Positions 42,260 to 51,982 are shown, counted from the stretch's first letter. The stretch is DNA of 64,000 nucleotides from Fiminaster sp050874705 (GCA_050874705.1 JBNMLE010000001.1:37558-101557), one strand, 5' to 3'. Notes: generated by a model from the sequence alone, not told the origin. Program-made: numbers and translations.

Positions 42260-43561
42260 ATGTTAAATATAAATGCAGTTATAATGGCCGGTGGCAAAGG
42301 CACTAGACTTGGCAATCTAGTACACGAGATTCCAAAACCAATGGTCAAATTAGATAATAAATCAATTCTTGAAAGACAAATAGATACATTAAAAGCCTCA
42401 AATATCAAAAATATCACTATTGTTGTGGGCTATTTAGGCGATGTAATAAAAAACTATTTTAAAGATGGCTCTTCATTTGGCGTTAATATCGATTACATCG
42501 AAGAAACTGAACCATTAGGTTCATCAGGTTCTTTATATTATTTAAAAGATAAAATGCACGATGACTTTATTTTGCTTTTTGGGGATCTAATTGAAGATAT
42601 AGACTTTGAAAAAATGGTGAATTTTCATAAAAGTAATAACGCTCTTATTACACTTTTTTCACACCCAAATTCTCATCCATTTGATAGCGATCTGCTTATT
42701 GTTGATGAAAATAATATCGTCAAAGGAATGGATTCAAAACATAATGTAAGAAATTATTTCTATCACAATTTAGTAAACGCTGGAATATATGTTATTTCAC
42801 CAAAAGCCCTAGAATATTTTGTTAAACCAGAAAAGAAAGACATGGAAAAAGACTTTATTAATAGTTTTATTCCATCTAATAAGGTTTATTCATATTCTTC
42901 AAGTGAATATGTCAAAGACGCTGGAACTATTGAAAGACTTCAAAGTGTCACAAACGATATTAAAAATAAAATTGTTGCCAACAAAAATATTTCTCATTCT
43001 CAAAAAGCAATATTTTTAGATAGAGATGGGACAATTAATATTCATAGAGGACATCTTTCTGATATAAACAAGTTTGAGCTTCTTCCTCATGCCGCGGAAG
43101 CAATTAAAAAAATAAATGAATCAGGTTATTTAGCAATCGTTATAACAAATCAACCAGTTATTTCGCGCGGAGATTTAACTTTCAATGGTTTAGATGAGAT
43201 ACACAAAAAAATGGAAACTTTATTAGGCAAAGAGGGAGCATATTTAGATGCAATATATTTTTGCCCTCACTACCCTGAAAGTGGATTCCCTGGTGAAGTA
43301 AAAGAATTAAAAATTGATTGTGATTGTAGAAAACCAAAAATTGGAATGCTATTAAAAGCGCAAAAAAGATTTAACATAGATTTTTCTAAATCATGGTTCG
43401 TTGGTGATGCTGATTTAGATATTAAATGTGGCCAAAACGCTGGATGCAAAACAGCGATGATTTTAGGCCCTAAAAATAAAGACGCTAAACCGGATATTGT
43501 TGGGGAATCTCTATATCAATGCGTAAACAAAATATTAGAAGAAGATTATGAAAACAAATAA
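42260..43561 (+). CDS. Bifunctional sugar-1-phosphate nucleotidyltransferase / GmhB-like HAD phosphatase
   Basis: A 433-residue fusion. Residues 1-230 are a nucleotidyltransferase with AGGKGTRLG at 10-18 and the sugar-binding PLGSSGSL near 92, closest in pattern to HddC-type guanylyltransferases. Residues 250-433 are a HAD phosphatase with LDRDGTIN near 253 and the GmhB zinc loop (CPHYPESG, then CDC before RKPK). The pair suits GDP-D-glycero-alpha-D-manno-heptose synthesis, but GDP-mannose is not excluded. GmhA and HddA partners are not in the window. Confidence 0.82.
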   Translation: MLNINAVIMAGGKGTRLGNLVHEIPKPMVKLDNKSILERQIDTLKASNIKNITIVVGYLGDVIKNYFKDGSSFGVNIDYIEETEPLGSSGSLYYLKDKMHDDFILLFGDLIEDIDFEKMVNFHKSNNALITLFSHPNSHPFDSDLLIVDENNIVKGMDSKHNVRNYFYHNLVNAGIYVISPKALEYFVKPEKKDMEKDFINSFIPSNKVYSYSSSEYVKDAGTIERLQSVTNDIKNKIVANKNISHSQKAIFLDRDGTINIHRGHLSDINKFELLPHAAEAIKKINESGYLAIVITNQPVISRGDLTFNGLDEIHKKMETLLGKEGAYLDAIYFCPHYPESGFPGEVKELKIDCDCRKPKIGMLLKAQKRFNIDFSKSWFVGDADLDIKCGQNAGCKTAMILGPKNKDAKPDIVGESLYQCVNKILEEDYENK

Positions 43562-44198
43562 TACAAAAATTAAAGGAAATTGGTTTTATTTTGCTATTAA
43601 AAGATTATTCGATATTGTTATGTCTTTTTTAGCAATTATTATTCTTGCTATTCCAATGCTAATTATTGCAATTATTGTTAAAAGCACCAGCAAAGGTCCA
43701 GTAATTTTTAAAGATCCTCGCGTTGGGAAAAACAAAAAAATCATACATGTTTTTAAATTTAGAACTATGTATCAAGATGCTGAAACCAACATTGATAAAT
43801 ATTTAACTCCTGAACAAAAAGAAATATGGGATAAGGAAAGAAAATTAATTGATGATCCACGAATAACAAAAGTTGGAAAATTCTTTAGAAAAACTTCTCT
43901 AGATGAACTTCCTCAATTGTTCAATATTTTCGCAGGACAAATGTCTTTTGTCGGTACTAGACCAATAACAATTCATGAACTTGAAGATAATTTCACTGAA
44001 GAAGAACAAAAAATAATTACATCAGGAAAACCAGGTTTAACAGGATATTGGCAAATTTATGGCCGTGGAACAGCGGAATATGATGATGGCGAGAGACAAA
44101 AACTAGAACTTGCTTATTATTACAAAAGAGGTTTATTTTTTGATTTGAAAATGATTATTTTAACTGTTCCTGCAGTTTTTAAAGCTAAAGGCGTTTAA
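43548..44198 (+). CDS. Initiating undecaprenyl-phosphate sugar-1-phosphate transferase
   Basis: A 216-residue PF02397-type bacterial sugar transferase. An N-terminal membrane segment (about residues 20-48) is followed by KDPRVGKNKK, FKFRTMY, TSLDELPQLFN and KPGLTGYWQIYGRG. It is the short form with only the catalytic part. It would load the first sugar phosphate onto undecaprenyl phosphate to start the surface glycan. It overlaps the previous gene by 14 bases. Confidence 0.9.
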   Translation: MKTNNTKIKGNWFYFAIKRLFDIVMSFLAIIILAIPMLIIAIIVKSTSKGPVIFKDPRVGKNKKIIHVFKFRTMYQDAETNIDKYLTPEQKEIWDKERKLIDDPRITKVGKFFRKTSLDELPQLFNIFAGQMSFVGTRPITIHELEDNFTEEEQKIITSGKPGLTGYWQIYGRGTAEYDDGERQKLELAYYYKRGLFFDLKMIILTVPAVFKAKGV

Positions 44199-44216
44199 TA
44201 AATGTAAGTGATATTG

Positions 44217-44234
44217 TTTACAATATGTTGTAAA
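44217..44234. promoter_or_regulatory. Inverted repeat overlapping the gmd promoter
   Basis: TTTACAA-TATG-TTGTAAA is a perfect 7-base inverted repeat. Its right arm is part of TAAAAT (44231-44236), a likely -10 element. The gmd ATG follows at 44267 with an AAGGA binding site, so this gene has a leader. It could be an operator that controls the dehydratase part of the locus apart from the upstream genes. Confidence 0.42.
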
Positions 44235-44266
44235 ATAAAAACATTCAATTAAAAAGGATTTAAAAA

Positions 44267-45283
44267 ATGAAACATGCATTAATTACTGGAATTACTGGAC
44301 AAGATGGAAGTTATCTTGCCGAACTTTTACTTGAAAAAGGCTACAAGGTGTTTGGAATTATCCGTAGAAAATCGAAAGAAGATTACGGAAATGTCGAACA
44401 TTTAAAAGAACAAATTAGATTTATATATGCTGATATGACTGATGTCGCATCGCTTATTGATGCCCTTAAAATATCGGAACCAGATGAAGTATACAATTTA
44501 GCGGCTCAATCTTTCGTTAAATCATCATGGGATTCCCCTATTTCCACTGCTGAAATCGATGGATTAGGGGTATTAAATATGCTTGAAGCTATTAGACTTA
44601 CAAATCCAAAAATTAGATTTTACCAAGCTTCAACAAGCGAAATGTTTGGTAAAGTCCAAGCAATTCCTCAATCAGAAACAACACCATTTTATCCAAGAAG
44701 TCCATATGGCGTAGCTAAATTATATGGACACTGGATTACAATTAATTATCGTGAATCATATGGATTATTTGCTTGCTCCGGAATTTTATTTAATCACGAA
44801 TCAGAAAGACGTGGTTTAGAATTCGTTACAAGAAAAATTACTCATGGAGCGGCAAGAATCAAATTAGGCCTTCAAGATCATATCGAACTTGGAAACCTCG
44901 ATGCAAAAAGAGACTGGGGACATTCAAAAGATTATGTCCGCGCAATGTATTTAATGCTTCAACAAGACAAACCGGATGATTATGTTGTTGCAACAGGCGA
45001 AACAAGAACAGTTCGCGATTTTGCAAAAGCAGCATTTACCGCTCTTGGATTTGATATTGAATTTAAAGGCAAAGGAATTGATGAAGTTGGCGTCGATAAA
45101 AACACAGGTAAAGTTCTTGTCAAAGTTAATAAAGACTTCTATCGTCTAGCTGAAGTTGAATTATTAATCGGTGATCCAAGTAAAGCAGAAGCAAAATTAG
45201 GTTGGAAGAGAGAAATTAGTTTTGAAGAACTTGTTTCTCGCATGGTTAAAAACGATTTGGAGCTTGTTAAAAACGAAAAATAA
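44267..45283 (+). CDS. gmd: GDP-mannose 4,6-dehydratase family enzyme
   Basis: A 338-residue extended short-chain dehydrogenase. It has the NAD(P) motif GITGQDGSYLAELL at residues 8-21, the catalytic TSEMFG near 125 and YGVAKLYGHW near 150, and the Gmd hallmark NHESERRG near 184. It makes GDP-4-keto-6-deoxymannose. Heptose-specific relatives (DmhA/WcbK) have the same motifs, and the HddC/GmhB-like fusion upstream leaves that open. Confidence 0.92.
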   Translation: MKHALITGITGQDGSYLAELLLEKGYKVFGIIRRKSKEDYGNVEHLKEQIRFIYADMTDVASLIDALKISEPDEVYNLAAQSFVKSSWDSPISTAEIDGLGVLNMLEAIRLTNPKIRFYQASTSEMFGKVQAIPQSETTPFYPRSPYGVAKLYGHWITINYRESYGLFACSGILFNHESERRGLEFVTRKITHGAARIKLGLQDHIELGNLDAKRDWGHSKDYVRAMYLMLQQDKPDDYVVATGETRTVRDFAKAAFTALGFDIEFKGKGIDEVGVDKNTGKVLVKVNKDFYRLAEVELLIGDPSKAEAKLGWKREISFEELVSRMVKNDLELVKNEK

Positions 45284-46221
45284 TGAAAAAAATTCTTGTT
45301 ATTGGCGCTTCAGGATTTGTTGGACCGTATCTTTGCAAAAATTTAATTGATAACGGATACGATGTTTTCGGTAGCAAATTAGAAAGCCAAAAACAAAATT
45401 TTAATGGTCAGTGTGTAGATTTAAATATCCTTAATGAAGATGAAATTATAAAAACAATTGATGAAATAAAACCAGATTACATCATCCATTTAGCGGCTCA
45501 ATCTTCTGTAAAATTATCATGGGACAATCCATCATTAACATTTAACATAAATGTAATAGGAATAATTAACATTTTCGAAGCACTTAGAAAATTAAATTTA
45601 AGACCAAGAATCTTAATAGTTGGTTCAAGTGAAGAATATGGTAAAGTTAATAAAAATTTAATAGATGAGAATATTGAAACCGATCCATTAAATTTCTATG
45701 CATTAAGTAAAGTAACACAAGAAAAAATAGCTTTAATTTACCACAAAAATTATGGTTTTGATGTTATATGTGCTAGATCTTTTAATCATATCGGTCCTGG
45801 TCAATCAACACAATTTGTGGTTAGCAATTTTGCCAAACAAATTGTAGACATAGAAAAAACAAATAAAGATGGAAATATATATGTTGGCAATTTATCCGCT
45901 AAAAGGGATTTTTCTGATGTAAGAGATATTGTTAATGCATACCGTTTATTAATCGAAAAAGGACAAAGTGGTCAATTATATAATGTTGGTTCTGGCAATA
46001 GCATAGAAATTTCTGAAATTCTTAGCAAATTAATTTCACTTTCAAAAGCAAAGATTAATGTCGTTATTGATAAAAATAGGTTTAGACCAATTGACACACC
46101 AGAAATAAAAGCAAATATAAATAAGCTTAAAAATGATACTGGTTTTAAAAAAGAACACAATATAGATGAAACACTGCTAGAAGTTTTAAATTATTTTAGG
46201 AATAAAAATGATGAAGAATAA
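45283..46221 (+). CDS. rmd: GDP-4-keto-6-deoxy-sugar reductase (Rmd-like)
   Basis: A 312-residue short-chain dehydrogenase with GASGFVGPYL at residues 8-17, LAAQSSVKLSW near 72, GSSEEYG near 115 and YALSK near 143. It resembles reductases that turn GDP-4-keto-6-deoxymannose into GDP-D-rhamnose. Its ATG overlaps the gmd stop (TAATG). The product sugar is inferred. Confidence 0.82.
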   Translation: MKKILVIGASGFVGPYLCKNLIDNGYDVFGSKLESQKQNFNGQCVDLNILNEDEIIKTIDEIKPDYIIHLAAQSSVKLSWDNPSLTFNINVIGIINIFEALRKLNLRPRILIVGSSEEYGKVNKNLIDENIETDPLNFYALSKVTQEKIALIYHKNYGFDVICARSFNHIGPGQSTQFVVSNFAKQIVDIEKTNKDGNIYVGNLSAKRDFSDVRDIVNAYRLLIEKGQSGQLYNVGSGNSIEISEILSKLISLSKAKINVVIDKNRFRPIDTPEIKANINKLKNDTGFKKEHNIDETLLEVLNYFRNKNDEE

Positions 46222-47068
46222 TGTTTTTAAAGATATATATAATTACCGCCAAATGATTTTTGGTTTGGTACACAGGGAATTAAGAGGAAGATATAAAGGA
46301 TCTGTTCTTGGCTTTCTTTGGACATTTTTAAATCCACTTCTTCAATTAGTTGTTTATACACTTTTATTTGGTGTATTACTTAAATCAGACATAAGCGATT
46401 TCTATTTATATCTATTTGTTGGTTTAATACCTTGGATTTTCATTCAAACATCAGTTGCTGGTGGCTCTGGAGCGGTATTAAATCAAAAATCACTTGTTAC
46501 TAAAATTAGATTCCCAAGAGAAGTATTACCAATTTCATATGTAACAACCGCATTCATAAACATGCTTTATTGTTTCATTATTATTTTTGTTGTTGTCGGT
46601 ATTAATGTAACTGTTCATAGTATCCAAGCAGGTTATTTAGCGGGTCCTTATGTTATTGAAAATGTTAACCAATCATATAATTTCTTGCCTTATTTAGCTT
46701 TACCACTTCTATTTGTGATCGAATATATGTTTGCGTTAGGTTTATGTTTCCTTACTTCATCAATTACAGTTTATTTTAGAGATATGGAACATATTCTTTC
46801 AATCGTTACAATGTTCTGGTGCTATTGCACACCAATAATGTATTCGCTTGATAAAATATTAGCTGGTGATAGACAAAAATATAAATGGATATTTATTTAT
46901 TTCAATCCAATGACAAGCATTGTTCAAGGATTTCAAAATATCCTTTATTATGGAATGTGGCCTGATTTTTCCACTCTTTGGGTTGGTGCGGTTTACGCAA
47001 TTGTATTTTTATTAATAGGTTTCTTTACATTTGAAGGATTAAAGAAACGTTTCGCGGAGGAATTATAA
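46208..47068 (+). CDS. wzm: Polysaccharide ABC exporter permease (Wzm/TagG type)
   Basis: A 286-residue ABC-2 permease with six membrane segments. It has the cytoplasmic entry helix RELRGRYKGSVLGFLWTFLNPLLQ-type start (key residues R, Y, KGS, LG, WTFLNP near 17-35). It pairs with the ATPase next to it. It overlaps rmd by 14 bases; AGGA lies 6 bases before the ATG. The complex would flip the finished lipid-linked glycan across the membrane. Confidence 0.92.
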   Translation: MMKNNVFKDIYNYRQMIFGLVHRELRGRYKGSVLGFLWTFLNPLLQLVVYTLLFGVLLKSDISDFYLYLFVGLIPWIFIQTSVAGGSGAVLNQKSLVTKIRFPREVLPISYVTTAFINMLYCFIIIFVVVGINVTVHSIQAGYLAGPYVIENVNQSYNFLPYLALPLLFVIEYMFALGLCFLTSSITVYFRDMEHILSIVTMFWCYCTPIMYSLDKILAGDRQKYKWIFIYFNPMTSIVQGFQNILYYGMWPDFSTLWVGAVYAIVFLLIGFFTFEGLKKRFAEEL

Positions 47069-47069
47069 T

Positions 47070-48356
47070 ATGGATAAAGATGTTTTAATTTCTGTAAAGA
47101 ATGTTTCAAAAAACTTTAAGGTTTATTTTGATAAAGGAACTCTTTTAAAAGAAAGAATCTTGTTTTGGAAAAGAAATCATTATGAAAAAAGAGAAGTTTT
47201 AAATAATGTTTCATTTGATATTCATAGAGGTGAAACTGTTGGCTTAATTGGTCGTAATGGAAGCGGAAAATCCACTATGCTAAAGATGCTAACTGGTATT
47301 TATTATCCTAATGGTGGAACAATTGAAACTAATGGAAGAATTTCCTCTCTTATTGAATTAGGTGCTGGTTTCCATCCAGATATGTCAGGAAGAGATAACA
47401 TTTATACAAACGCATCAATTTTTGGATTATCTAGAAAAGAAATCGATGCAAGACTTGATGATATTATTGCTTTTAGTGAATTAGAAGAATTTATTGATAA
47501 CCCTGTTAGAACATATTCTTCAGGAATGTACATGAGACTCGCTTTTTCAGTGGCAATTAATGTTGATGCTGATATATTGCTTATTGATGAAATTCTTGCG
47601 GTTGGTGACATGAATTTCCAACAAAAATGTTTTAAAAAATTAAATGACTTAAAAGCTCATGGTGTAACTATCGTTTTGGTCACACATGATAGTAATACAA
47701 TTCAATCATTTTGCGATAGAGCAATATGGATAGAAGAAGGTCAAGTTCGCTATGACGGCCCTTCAGCAGAAGCAGTTGATCTATACCTTGAATATATGTC
47801 TAATGAATCAAAGATTAGAATGCTTGATGAGGAAGATAGACAAAGAGTTAAAAAGTTAGAAATGGACAAACGTGCAGCCACCTCGAAAAATTCTAATCTA
47901 GATCAAACGCAAAATCATTTCGGACTTTTCTTAGGCCAAATCAAAAAAGCATATATGATAGATAAAAACGGAAAAGAAACATGGATTCACGAAACAAACG
48001 CGCCTTGTAAATTAGTTATTGAATATAAAATCGAATATGAAAACAAATATAAATATGTCTTCGGAATGGGCTTCCTAACAAGAGATCAACGATATATTTA
48101 TGGCACAAATACGCAAATTGACAAAATTGAAGTACCTTATGAATTAGGCTCTTCCGGAAGAGTAACCTTTAATATCGATAGTCTTCCACTACTAAAAGGT
48201 GAATACTCAGTGAATGTATCAATTGTTGATGTTAATGGTACACCTATTGATTTTTATAAAGAATATGCCTTACTTAATGTTGTTTCTAATTCTAACGAAG
48301 TTGGTACAACATCTATTAAGCATTCATGGACATTTGAGGAAATAAAAAATGATTAA
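47070..48356 (+). CDS. wzt: Polysaccharide ABC exporter ATPase with glycan-binding C-terminal domain (Wzt type)
   Basis: A 428-residue protein. The ATPase part (about residues 1-250) has Walker A GRNGSGKST, the signature YSSGMYMRL and Walker B ILLIDEILAVGD. From about residue 285 a second domain of Wzt_C type follows (start GLFLGQIKKAYM, end LNVVSNS). In E. coli O9a and Aquifex Wzt the matching domain binds the modified chain end. GGAGG precedes the ATG, 1 base after wzm. Confidence 0.9.
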   Translation: MDKDVLISVKNVSKNFKVYFDKGTLLKERILFWKRNHYEKREVLNNVSFDIHRGETVGLIGRNGSGKSTMLKMLTGIYYPNGGTIETNGRISSLIELGAGFHPDMSGRDNIYTNASIFGLSRKEIDARLDDIIAFSELEEFIDNPVRTYSSGMYMRLAFSVAINVDADILLIDEILAVGDMNFQQKCFKKLNDLKAHGVTIVLVTHDSNTIQSFCDRAIWIEEGQVRYDGPSAEAVDLYLEYMSNESKIRMLDEEDRQRVKKLEMDKRAATSKNSNLDQTQNHFGLFLGQIKKAYMIDKNGKETWIHETNAPCKLVIEYKIEYENKYKYVFGMGFLTRDQRYIYGTNTQIDKIEVPYELGSSGRVTFNIDSLPLLKGEYSVNVSIVDVNGTPIDFYKEYALLNVVSNSNEVGTTSIKHSWTFEEIKND

Positions 48357-48705
48357 TGTAAATAAAAATGTTATAGCGTCAGATGAGTTGGAGAAAAAGT
48401 TAGAAAAAAAGGCTAAACAATTAGATATGCCTGATTTTAGAACGAAAGTTTCTAGCTTCAATAACGTGAATGAACTCATTGAACAAATCGATGATGAAAT
48501 ATCTATTTTAAAGTCATATCAAGAATTAAAAGATCCAGAGCTTAAAGCACATGGCCATTTTAAGAAATTTAAAATTTTAATAAAACGTTTTTCTAGAAAA
48601 ATGACACACTTTATGTTCCAAGACATATATGAAAGACAATCAGCCTTTAATGAACATACAATAGAAGTTTTGGAAAAAATTAGAGATTCATTGTTAGGAA
48701 AATAG
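48349..48705 (+). CDS. Small accessory protein of the polysaccharide locus (118 residues)
   Basis: A soluble helical protein. Residues 5-65 look like a coiled coil. Residues 70-118 (pattern KRFSRKMTHFMFQDIYERQSAFN, shown here as key residues R-K-x-T-x-x-x-Y/F-x-x-x-x-x-RQ-x-x-FN) recall a segment found next to methyltransferase or glycosyltransferase domains in other surface-glycan proteins. Here it stands alone. It overlaps wzt by 8 bases and uses GAGGAAA inside it. It ends with TAG. Function unknown. Confidence 0.7.
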   Translation: MINVNKNVIASDELEKKLEKKAKQLDMPDFRTKVSSFNNVNELIEQIDDEISILKSYQELKDPELKAHGHFKKFKILIKRFSRKMTHFMFQDIYERQSAFNEHTIEVLEKIRDSLLGK

Positions 48706-48709
48706 ACAT

Positions 48710-51700
48710 ATGAAAATACACCAATTTCATCCCTCAATTGTAAAAGGAGACGCAATTTCTAATGAAGTTTTTTTAATTCAAAAACTTTTAGAAAAGAACA
48801 ATTATATCTCTGATATTTATGCAGATAATATTGGGGAAAGTCTAGAAAATAAAATTAAAAAACTTGATACAATAAAAATTTCAAAAGATGATATTCTAAT
48901 AATCCATCATTCAATGGGATTTGATTCATTTGAAAAAATTACTTCTTTACCATGCAAAAAAGTTTTAATATATCACAACATTACGCCGGAGCATTTCTTT
49001 GATAACGATTATATAAAAAAATATGTAAGAATCGGTTTAAAACAAACTGAAGAATATAAAAATTATGTAGATTTTGCTTACGCGGATAGCAACTTTTCAA
49101 GAAGAGAATTAGTCGCTATGGGTTATAAAAATATTGGCGTCTTGCCAGTCCAAATCTCTCTAGATAGATTTAATAATACAGAAATTAATAATGAATTAGA
49201 TAAAGCTTTAAAAGAACAAGAAAATATACTTTTTACAGGCCGAATTGTAAAAAACAAAAAACAGATCGATGTGATTAAAACTTTTCAACTTTACAAAAAG
49301 TATTTTAATGACAAAGCAAAACTATTCTTAATAGGCGATAAGTCAAATGCTGAATATCTTGCACAAGTTGAAAGATTCATTAAAAGTAATGATTTACAAA
49401 ATAGTGTCTTTTTGCCAGGAAAAGTGAGCGAACAAGACTTAAAAACATATTATTTAAATGCTTCTGTTTTTCTTTGTATGAGTGAGCATGAAGGCTTTGG
49501 AGTACCACTTCTAGAAGCAATGAAATTAGAAATTCCTGTTGTTGCATATGATTCTTCCGCTATTAGAGAAACTATGGACATTGGAGGAATCACATTCGAA
49601 GAAAAAAACTATTCTTTAATCGCTGCATTGATTGGCGAAATCGTTAAAAATAAAGAGCTGAGAAATAAAATAATAAAAGTTCAGAATGATCGTATCAGCA
49701 AATTAGAAAAAACTGATACTGAAAAGCTTCTTAAACAGATGATTGAAAAATTTAATTCTAAACAATTAGAATCTCTTCAATTACAAGGCCCTTTTGAAAC
49801 TTCTTATAGTCTAGCTATAGTCAACAAAGAATTAATTGAAAATATTTATAAAAAAGGTGTTTATGACGTCTCTATTTATCCAACCGAAGGTCCCGGAGAC
49901 TATGCAGCAAATGACAAAGATCTAATCGATAAACCACTTGCTAAAAAACTATACGAAAAATCAAAAAATGTCGTGTATCCTGATATCACAATTAGAAATA
50001 TGTATCCGCCTAGAGTTAACGATGTTAATGGAGCATACAATTTTCAATTTTTTGGTTGGGAAGAAAGTATAATTCCTGAAAAATTTATAAGCGGATTTAA
50101 CAAATATCTAAATGGTATTGGTACGATGAGTGATTATGTTACAAAACAATTAATAGAATGTGGATTAAGTATTCCTGTCGTTACAACTGGAGTCGGGGTA
50201 TCTCTCCCTGAAAATTTTAATGATATAAAACCATACAAATTAAGCACAAAAAAGAGAGTTAAATTCCTTAATATTTCGTCTGCATTTCCAAGAAAAGGAA
50301 TTGATGTTCTTTTAAAAGCATATTTCAAAGCTTTTACCATAAGCGATGATGTTTGTCTTGTTTTAAAAACATTTCCAAATCCTCACAATAATGTAAAAGA
50401 GCTTCTAAAAGACTTACAAACAACTAATTCCCCTGAAGTTGAATGGATAAATGTAGATTTACCAAAAAATGAATTATATGGTTTGTATAAAGCTTGCAAC
50501 TGTTATATATCAACATCAAGGGGAGAAGGTTTTGGTCTTCCAGTTGCAGAAGCAATGCTTGCAAAGATTCCTACAATTGTTTGTACCAATACCGGATTAA
50601 AGGATTTTGCAAATGAAGATACTTCTTTAATTTATGGTTATACGATAGAAAAAGCAAAGACACACATTAAAACTCAAAATGGTACCGTTTCTACATGGTG
50701 TGAACCAAATGAAAAAGAATTAACCAAATTATTACGATATTTTTATGAGAATATTGATTCAGAAACAATCAAAGAAAAAATAGAAAATGCCTATAATTTA
50801 ATAAAAAATGAATTTTCTTGGGAAAAAGTATCAGAAAGATGGATCAATTTTATAGATCGAATCAAAAATAATAGTTACCATTATAAAGTTGCATTAGTGT
50901 CAACATGGAATAGCAAATGTGGAATTGCGGAATACTCAAAATTATTATTAAATGCGACTAAATATCATGTTGATTATGAAATTTTTCCAAATAAAAATGT
51001 TTTAATCTCGCCTGACGAATCATTTGTAAGAAAAAGATTATGGAAAGACGCGAGTGATTCCAATGTAAACCAATTAATTAGTGCTTTAAAAGACTGTTTG
51101 TCAGATATCGTATTAATTCAATTTAATTTCGGTTTCTTTTCACTAGAAAACTTGAAAAAAATAATTGAAGAAGTTTCAAAAACTAAAAAAATCGTCCTTG
51201 AGATTCATAAAACTGAAGATGCTACCTTAAATAATAAAAAAGTTTCCTTAAAAACAATTTCTAGCAAATTAAACATTTGTTCCGCAATTATTGTCCATCA
51301 ACAACAAGACAAGGATCGTTTGATTTCGTTTGGAATTAAAGAAAACATAATTCACATAATTCCGCACGGTCAAATCTTGGCTCCTTATGTTCCTGCAAAA
51401 TTAATAAAAGAAAAGAATAAGATACAATCAAAACACGTCATTGGTTCATATGGATTTCTGTTGCCACATAAAGGACAATATGAATTAATTCAATCTGTTA
51501 AAATTTTAAAGGAAAAGTACCAAGATATTTTATTGATAATGTCATGCTCAATTTTTAATAGCAAGGAATCAAAAGAATATCATAAAAAATGCGTTGATTT
51601 TATAAAAGAAAATGACCTTGAAAATAATGTATATTTAAACTCCAATTATTTAGACAATAATCAATCAATATCTCTTCTAGAAAACGCTGATATTTGCGCT

Positions 51701-51982
51701 CTTCCTTATCACAACACTGGTGAAAGTGCTTCAGGAGCGGTCAGGTTTTTAACTTCTATAAGAAGACCACTTCTTTTGAGTAAACAAAACATTTTCAAAG
51801 AACTAGAAAATTGTTCATATCAAATAGAAAATGTTGATCCTCAATCAATTGCGGATGGAATATCTTATTTGTTTGAGAATGATACATCAAAAATGATTGA
51901 CAATTTGAATCAGTATTTAGAAAAAAATAGTTGGTATTCAATAGCAAGAAAATATATCGATCTTTTTAAATTAATTAAATAA
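48710..51982 (+). CDS. Triple-domain GT4 glycosyltransferase (1090 residues)
   Basis: Three GT-B glycosyltransferase units in one chain. Unit 1 (about 1-345) has EHEGFGVPLLEA near 259. Unit 2 (about 350-720) has RGEGFGLPVAEA near 604. Unit 3 (from about 725, VALVSTWNSKCGIAEYS) lacks EX7E and instead has ALPYHNTGESASGAVR near 1000, a known variant. No membrane segment is present. Multi-domain enzymes of this kind (WbdA-like) build a repeating unit with several linkages. It lies 4 bases after the accessory gene and ends overlapping the converging gene by 8 bases. Confidence 0.88.
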   Translation: MKIHQFHPSIVKGDAISNEVFLIQKLLEKNNYISDIYADNIGESLENKIKKLDTIKISKDDILIIHHSMGFDSFEKITSLPCKKVLIYHNITPEHFFDNDYIKKYVRIGLKQTEEYKNYVDFAYADSNFSRRELVAMGYKNIGVLPVQISLDRFNNTEINNELDKALKEQENILFTGRIVKNKKQIDVIKTFQLYKKYFNDKAKLFLIGDKSNAEYLAQVERFIKSNDLQNSVFLPGKVSEQDLKTYYLNASVFLCMSEHEGFGVPLLEAMKLEIPVVAYDSSAIRETMDIGGITFEEKNYSLIAALIGEIVKNKELRNKIIKVQNDRISKLEKTDTEKLLKQMIEKFNSKQLESLQLQGPFETSYSLAIVNKELIENIYKKGVYDVSIYPTEGPGDYAANDKDLIDKPLAKKLYEKSKNVVYPDITIRNMYPPRVNDVNGAYNFQFFGWEESIIPEKFISGFNKYLNGIGTMSDYVTKQLIECGLSIPVVTTGVGVSLPENFNDIKPYKLSTKKRVKFLNISSAFPRKGIDVLLKAYFKAFTISDDVCLVLKTFPNPHNNVKELLKDLQTTNSPEVEWINVDLPKNELYGLYKACNCYISTSRGEGFGLPVAEAMLAKIPTIVCTNTGLKDFANEDTSLIYGYTIEKAKTHIKTQNGTVSTWCEPNEKELTKLLRYFYENIDSETIKEKIENAYNLIKNEFSWEKVSERWINFIDRIKNNSYHYKVALVSTWNSKCGIAEYSKLLLNATKYHVDYEIFPNKNVLISPDESFVRKRLWKDASDSNVNQLISALKDCLSDIVLIQFNFGFFSLENLKKIIEEVSKTKKIVLEIHKTEDATLNNKKVSLKTISSKLNICSAIIVHQQQDKDRLISFGIKENIIHIIPHGQILAPYVPAKLIKEKNKIQSKHVIGSYGFLLPHKGQYELIQSVKILKEKYQDILLIMSCSIFNSKESKEYHKKCVDFIKENDLENNVYLNSNYLDNNQSISLLENADICALPYHNTGESASGAVRFLTSIRRPLLLSKQNIFKELENCSYQIENVDPQSIADGISYLFENDTSKMIDNLNQYLEKNSWYSIARKYIDLFKLIK

